From Rossellomorea marisflavi (GTDB lineage: Bacteria > Bacillota > Bacilli > Bacillales > Bacillaceae_B), in NCBI RefSeq assembly GCF_001274775.1, contig NZ_LGUE01000004.1:604163-668162 (forward strand): a stretch of 64,000 nt of DNA, in the 5' to 3' direction. Both the position numbers and the translations under genes were made by a program. The notes beneath the pieces were generated by a model that searched no databases, was not told the DNA's origin, and was given only the letters and a program-made list of their open reading frames with translations. The number at the start of each line of letters is the position of its first letter. Within the stretch, counting starts at the first letter, position 1. This document shows positions 60,718-64,000 of the stretch, piece after piece.

Positions 60718-61681
60718 TTACTCAAACTTCTCCGCGTACTTCCCTTTTTCGAGGATCTCGTCCGTGGTCATGGATGTCCATTCCGGTATAGAAACATCAG
60801 GATTCTTTTGTAAAAAAGCATCCATGATTTGAAGGCCGACACGGTAGTTGGACCACATCGGGATCTTCTTTTGGCGACTTCCGAAAAAAGTTTCATCATA
60901 GAGGTCTTGATTATAGGTATCGGGATTATCTGAAATCATATCCCACACCATTTTTTCCTTATTTGGATGTAACGTGTCCACCCATGGATTTTCCACATCG
61001 GGATAGATTTGCTTAGCAAATGCATCTGCCTTTCCTTCAACGACGACACCATCCAAGTTCGAGTTTTGCTCTGATTTACGGGTCTCGAAATTGACGGTAT
61101 GATGATACTCATGAGCGATTGTATATTCAAGATTTTCCACGTTGAAAGCAGGATCGATCAGGATGAGGATGGCATGCTCACCGTACACCACACCATATAC
61201 ACCGTTCATAAGATTTGCGTTAGATTTGAATTCAGGACTGGACGGGACCACGTAAATGGTTTTATCCCCACCGGGAAGAACGTCGATAGACTTCTCTATG
61301 GCTTGCTTTATGCTCGAGTGGATCGTGTCCTGTTTTCCCTTGAATGCCTGCAGGTTTTCCTCCATTGTATCCAGGTCTCGCGGAGCCTGTAAAAATTCAA
61401 AAACCAATCATCTTCATTATAGTCGGATCATCCGCCTCACCGTGCTCAACCATTGCTTTCTTGACCTTCTGTATGTAAAGCGTCTCGTTATCCTCATCAG
61501 GATTGTCACGAACACTTTCGATATAATCTGCCATCTCATTGTAGTAATAGTGAACCTTTATTTCTTGTTCTTTGTATGTAATCGTTTCTTTGCTCTTAAA
61601 CGTTTCTTCTTTTTCATCTGAACAGCCCATGAGTGCTAGGAGCAGGGTACATATAGCAATCGTCCAATAGATTTTCTTCAT
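60718..61681 (-). pseudogene. DUF2268-type metalloprotease lipoprotein, frameshifted
   Basis: The first frame (ATG 61681) gives the lipoprotein signal YWTIAICTLLLALMGCSDEK and a leading domain (EIKVHYYYNEMADYIESVRD), stopping at 61397 after MKMIGF. The next frame continues FEFLQAPRDLDTMEENLQAF with a full DUF2268 protease domain: VLPGGDKTIYVVPSSPEF, the zinc motif HEYHH (in YTIAHEYHHTVNFE), EGKADAFAKQIYPDV, and WSNYRVGLQIMDAFLQKNPD, to 60718. Removing one T from the TTTTT run at about 61402 gives one protein. An intact gene would encode a surface metalloprotease of about 320 residues. Confidence 0.86.
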
Positions 61682-62214
61682 TCCGCTCCCCCTTCTCCAT
61701 ATTCAAGGTATCGAATGACCCTTGTAATATACGACTTGATGGGAGAAGAAGTATCTATCTGTAAGCAAGGGAGGTCATCGGGCTTTTTACTGTTCAACAC
61801 CGTTTTCCGGAATGCCTCTTCTGATTTAACCTCTTTGATTTGGCTCGGCATCCGATCCCTTTCCCTCAAACGCTCATTGATCAGGGTAAAATCATGCACC
61901 ACACACTCAATATATTTATATGGAATTCCGTATTTTTCAGCAAGGAGCGTCCCCTTCTCTACCATTTCATCATAAAGGCAAGGGCTATCAAAGATCACAC
62001 TATGTCCTTGCTCAAGCAGCGACTCACTGATGGACCAGTCCAAGTGATACGACACTTTTCCTGCCATATCATGGGTAAGTCCATTTCCCACCTTTTCCAT
62101 CAGGGCTGATTTCGTGACGTCATGATCCACGATGACCGCTCCCGTTCTTTTTCCTATCTCACGGGCAAGGGTTGATTTTCCCGACCCCGGAAATCCTGAC
62201 ATTTGAATAAACAT
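61678..62214 (-). CDS. P-loop kinase/AAA-type ATPase
   Basis: A 178-residue small-molecule-kinase-like protein: Walker A GFPGSGKST (about 7-15), VIVDHDVTKSALMEKVG as the acceptor-binding segment, SVIFDSPCLYDEMVE as Walker B-like, and a lid RLRERDRMPSQ. ATG 62214 with GAGGTGAG 7 bases upstream. The stop overlaps the start of the DUF2268 lipoprotein gene (ATGA). Substrate unknown. Confidence 0.85.
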   Translation of the reverse strand: MFIQMSGFPGSGKSTLAREIGKRTGAVIVDHDVTKSALMEKVGNGLTHDMAGKVSYHLDWSISESLLEQGHSVIFDSPCLYDEMVEKGTLLAEKYGIPYKYIECVVHDFTLINERLRERDRMPSQIKEVKSEEAFRKTVLNSKKPDDLPCLQIDTSSPIKSYITRVIRYLEYGEGGAE

Positions 62215-62227
62215 ACTCACGCTCACC

Positions 62228-62678
62228 TCATATCCTATTTATACAAGCATTACCTACCAACTGCCTCAGCCTATCCGTCCATTTCCCGTCAAGTGAATAA
62301 ACAGCGCTTGATTCCTTCGACTTCATTACACGACTCTCCTCCCCTTCATCACTCAACCAGAGAAGAAGCTTTTTTCTGTTCACCGTTCTCAGCATCCACC
62401 TCCATGATGAAATCCGGATCTTCAAGATCGGCCATCCCCTCATCTTTCACAGCACCAGCGAACACTTCTTGGACCGCATGGATCATGAGCGCATCGTCCT
62501 CATTAAGCCTAGAATCGCCTCCAGGCTTGAAAAGATGGAATCCTTCCCACTCCTCTAAATCAATCAGCCCGTTCTCCATGACCGACGCCGGAGGATTGTT
62601 CAGAACAGGGGCGCCCGATTCCTTTTGACAACTGGCGAGTATAATACTCATCGAGACTGCAAACAGGATCTTTTTCAT
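62228..62678 (-). pseudogene. Small lipoprotein gene, frameshifted in an A6 run
   Basis: ATG 62678 begins ILFAVSMSIILASC (lipobox Cys at about 17) and runs through LIDLEEWEGFHLFKPGGDSR, ALMIHAVQEVFAGAVKDEGM and DFIMEVDAENGEQKK, then stops at 62349. The next frame continues KLLLWLSDEGEESRVMKSKE and SSAVYSLDGKWTDRLRQLVG to 62228. Taking one A from the six-A run at about 62370 gives a continuous protein of about 150 residues, with a beta-rich C-terminus as in related Bacillus lipoproteins. Confidence 0.75.
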
Positions 62679-62741
62679 AGCGGCACCTCCACTTTCTTAT
62701 ACGTACAAAAGAGGATTAAGTTTCCATTTATTGATAAATAA

Positions 62742-62766
62742 AAACCGGACCCAATAGATCCGGTTT
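62742..62766. terminator. Hairpin in the 62.7-62.9 kb gap
   Basis: AAACCGGA - CCCAATAGA - TCCGGTTT. It lies upstream of both divergent genes, so its target transcript is unclear. Confidence 0.55.
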
Positions 62767-62905
62767 ACTTGTTTCATTTCATATAGGTCCTGACCAGGTC
62801 GTAACTGCGGGATTCCGTCAGATTCGCTAATATAGACGCTCTGAGGTGGTCCCCCTAAATCCCTCGAAGACGTGGTACACTATAAAAAACTCCAGGAGGT
62901 GGCAT

Positions 62906-63379
62906 ATGAATCTGCAAAAAATTGATATCGACAAACACAGGGATGTCATCATTTCTTTCCGCAGGGATTCCTTCAAGGTCAGCTTCGGTACGGATCAAGA
63001 CTTTGACGAGGATGAATATGTAAGGTGGGTCCAGAACCAATCGGCCTTATTCCCGGATGGCTTCATTCTCCTCATGGAACAGGGCGTACCGATCGGTCAG
63101 CTTGAATTGACGGTGAAAGACTATGAAGATAGCAAAATCGGGTATGTGAACCTCTACTACCTGATTCCTGAGCGACGTGGATCTGGGCTGGGAAATAAGC
63201 TTCATCAATACTCCCTTCAGTTCTTTCGGACTCACGGTGTATCCGAGTATCACCTTCGCGTTTCACCAAGCAACCATCAGGCGCTGGGCTTTTACCGCAG
63301 GAATGGGATGACGGTGCTGAAAAGAGAATTGGATGGAAAGGTCTTAAGGATGATGGGACGCGTGGAGGATGGATTGTAG
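62906..63379 (+). CDS. GNAT-family N-acetyltransferase
   Basis: A 157-residue GNAT protein: motif A VNLYYLIPERRGSGLGNKLH (R-R-G-S-G-L-G loop, about 86-105) and motif B HLRVSPSNHQALGFYRRNGM. AGGAGGTGG precedes the ATG at 62906; the frame is open to 62846 without a ribosome site. Substrate unknown. It converges with a DUF3221 gene only 3 bases away. Confidence 0.88.
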   Translation: MNLQKIDIDKHRDVIISFRRDSFKVSFGTDQDFDEDEYVRWVQNQSALFPDGFILLMEQGVPIGQLELTVKDYEDSKIGYVNLYYLIPERRGSGLGNKLHQYSLQFFRTHGVSEYHLRVSPSNHQALGFYRRNGMTVLKRELDGKVLRMMGRVEDGL

Positions 63380-63382
63380 TCT

Positions 63383-63757
63383 TCAATCCTCCACCACTGC
63401 TTCAATCTTCTGGCAGACAGCATATGGCGGAGAAGACTCCAGGATCTTACCACACCACACCTTCACCTTGGTTCCGGACTTTATTCCTTTGAAATCTGAA
63501 TCGTCATTCAACCTTAAAAAGTATCCGTCGTTTTTGCTCATAAACTCATTTAATGAGAGAGTCTTGCCTTCCTCCTTCAATTCCTCGCCCTCGATCAGAA
63601 TGTTATGTTCCTCTTTCTGAATATAGATTCCCACCATGGTAGGGGGTCCCTCCCCATCGTGCTCAAATTCAGGCTGCCCTTCATGAATCATCTCCTCACA
63701 ACCCGTAACCAACAAGAACAGCCCCACCGGCAGGAGGAACTTCATGAAGCGTTTCAT
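63383..63757 (-). CDS. DUF3221-like lipoprotein
   Basis: A 124-residue predicted lipoprotein: signal FLLPVGLFLLVTGC with lipobox Cys at about 19, then an OB-like small domain (MVGIYIQKEEHNILIEGEEL; GIKSGTKVKVWCGKILESSP) as in DUF3221 (YobA-type). ATG 63757 has AAAGGAG 9 bases upstream; the ATG three codons earlier lies inside that site. Function unknown. Confidence 0.8.
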   Translation of the reverse strand: MKRFMKFLLPVGLFLLVTGCEEMIHEGQPEFEHDGEGPPTMVGIYIQKEEHNILIEGEELKEEGKTLSLNEFMSKNDGYFLRLNDDSDFKGIKSGTKVKVWCGKILESSPPYAVCQKIEAVVED

Positions 63758-63844
63758 CGCACCCATCTCCTTTCATACAGTTGACAACATACAATCTCTG
63801 CTTCACTATGTGAATGATACATATTGAACTGAGGAGGCTTCCCC

Positions 63845-64000
63845 TTGAAAAATATGATACTGATTGACATCGAAACGGGAAGTGCCGCTCCTGATTCCGG
63901 GATCTTTCAAGTCGCCGCGCTTGTTGTGGAGGACGGGGTCATCATTGATAAGCATTACTTTTTTGAAATAAAGGACGAGACCATGACGGCCTTCGGTTTT
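63845..64000 (+). CDS. DEDD-type 3'-5' exonuclease, N-terminal part (cut by window edge)
   Basis: The frame reads KNMILIDIETGSAAPDSGIF then QVAALVVEDGVIIDKHYFFE, which is the Exo I motif (D-I-E-T) of DnaQ-like exonucleases/RNase T-type proteins. The start is probably TTG 63845, with AGGAGG 7 bases upstream; the ATG at 63854 would be 16 bases away. Truncated by the window. Confidence 0.82.
   Translation, partial: MKNMILIDIETGSAAPDSGIFQVAALVVEDGVIIDKHYFFEIKDETMTAFGF

Overview
The window is a 64 kb stretch of a low-to-moderate GC Gram-positive chromosome. Gene content points to the Bacillaceae (a Bacillus/Rossellomorea-like organism): a YitT-family protein, DedA, tandem crcB genes, a YfkO-type nitroreductase, DUF4097, DUF3923, DUF4030, DUF4362, DUF3221 and DUF4865 families, a YfiT/BstA-like bacillithiol transferase, many AGGAGG-type ribosome binding sites, and the GC-rich interspersed repeat common in Bacillus intergenic regions. 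No rRNA, tRNA, CRISPR array or prophage core was seen. Species identity is inference.

Layout. 1-6.2 kb is AT-rich and looks acquired: the end of an OmpR-type response regulator, a divergent ABC exporter with a DUF4097 lipoprotein, a solo tyrosine recombinase, and a SAM methyltransferase behind two stacked consensus promoters and a 32-bp near-palindrome. 6.2-16.8 kb carries small regulator/target modules: LysR with DUF4865, an AraC-GyrI regulator, a TetR-controlled drug-type ABC exporter, an amino-acid permease, and an adaptive-response operon adaA-alkA-ogt. 17-30.5 kb holds small membrane proteins, DinB, two ECF sigma/anti-sigma pairs, a WYL regulator beside a DHFR-like reductase, YitT, DedA, and a nitroreductase divergent from its LysR regulator. 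30.5-33 kb is rich in repeats. 34-44 kb holds an FtsX-type exporter with a miniature paralog, XRE-cupin/LysE with twin operators, a secreted beta-helix protein and a sugar O-acetyltransferase. 44-56 kb has acetyltransferases, CrcB pairs, phosphotransferases and an AdhA/AdhR-like module. 56-64 kb has a PadR-controlled fusion of an N-terminal PadR-associated domain to a SEDS polytopic core, a MarR operon, lipoproteins and the start of a DEDD exonuclease.

How the genes work together. Most modules are a regulator paired with a neighbouring efflux, detoxification or repair gene, and many promoters carry a clear dyad next to or over the promoter. The standout quality feature is a set of at least six confident broken genes (DUF4362 lipoprotein, GNAT, pentapeptide protein, MerR regulator, DUF2268 lipoprotein, small lipoprotein) plus one weaker candidate. 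Most are single-base frameshifts, several in short homopolymer runs, so either the assembly carries indel errors or the genome is decaying. The MerR lesion is different: an in-frame TAG.
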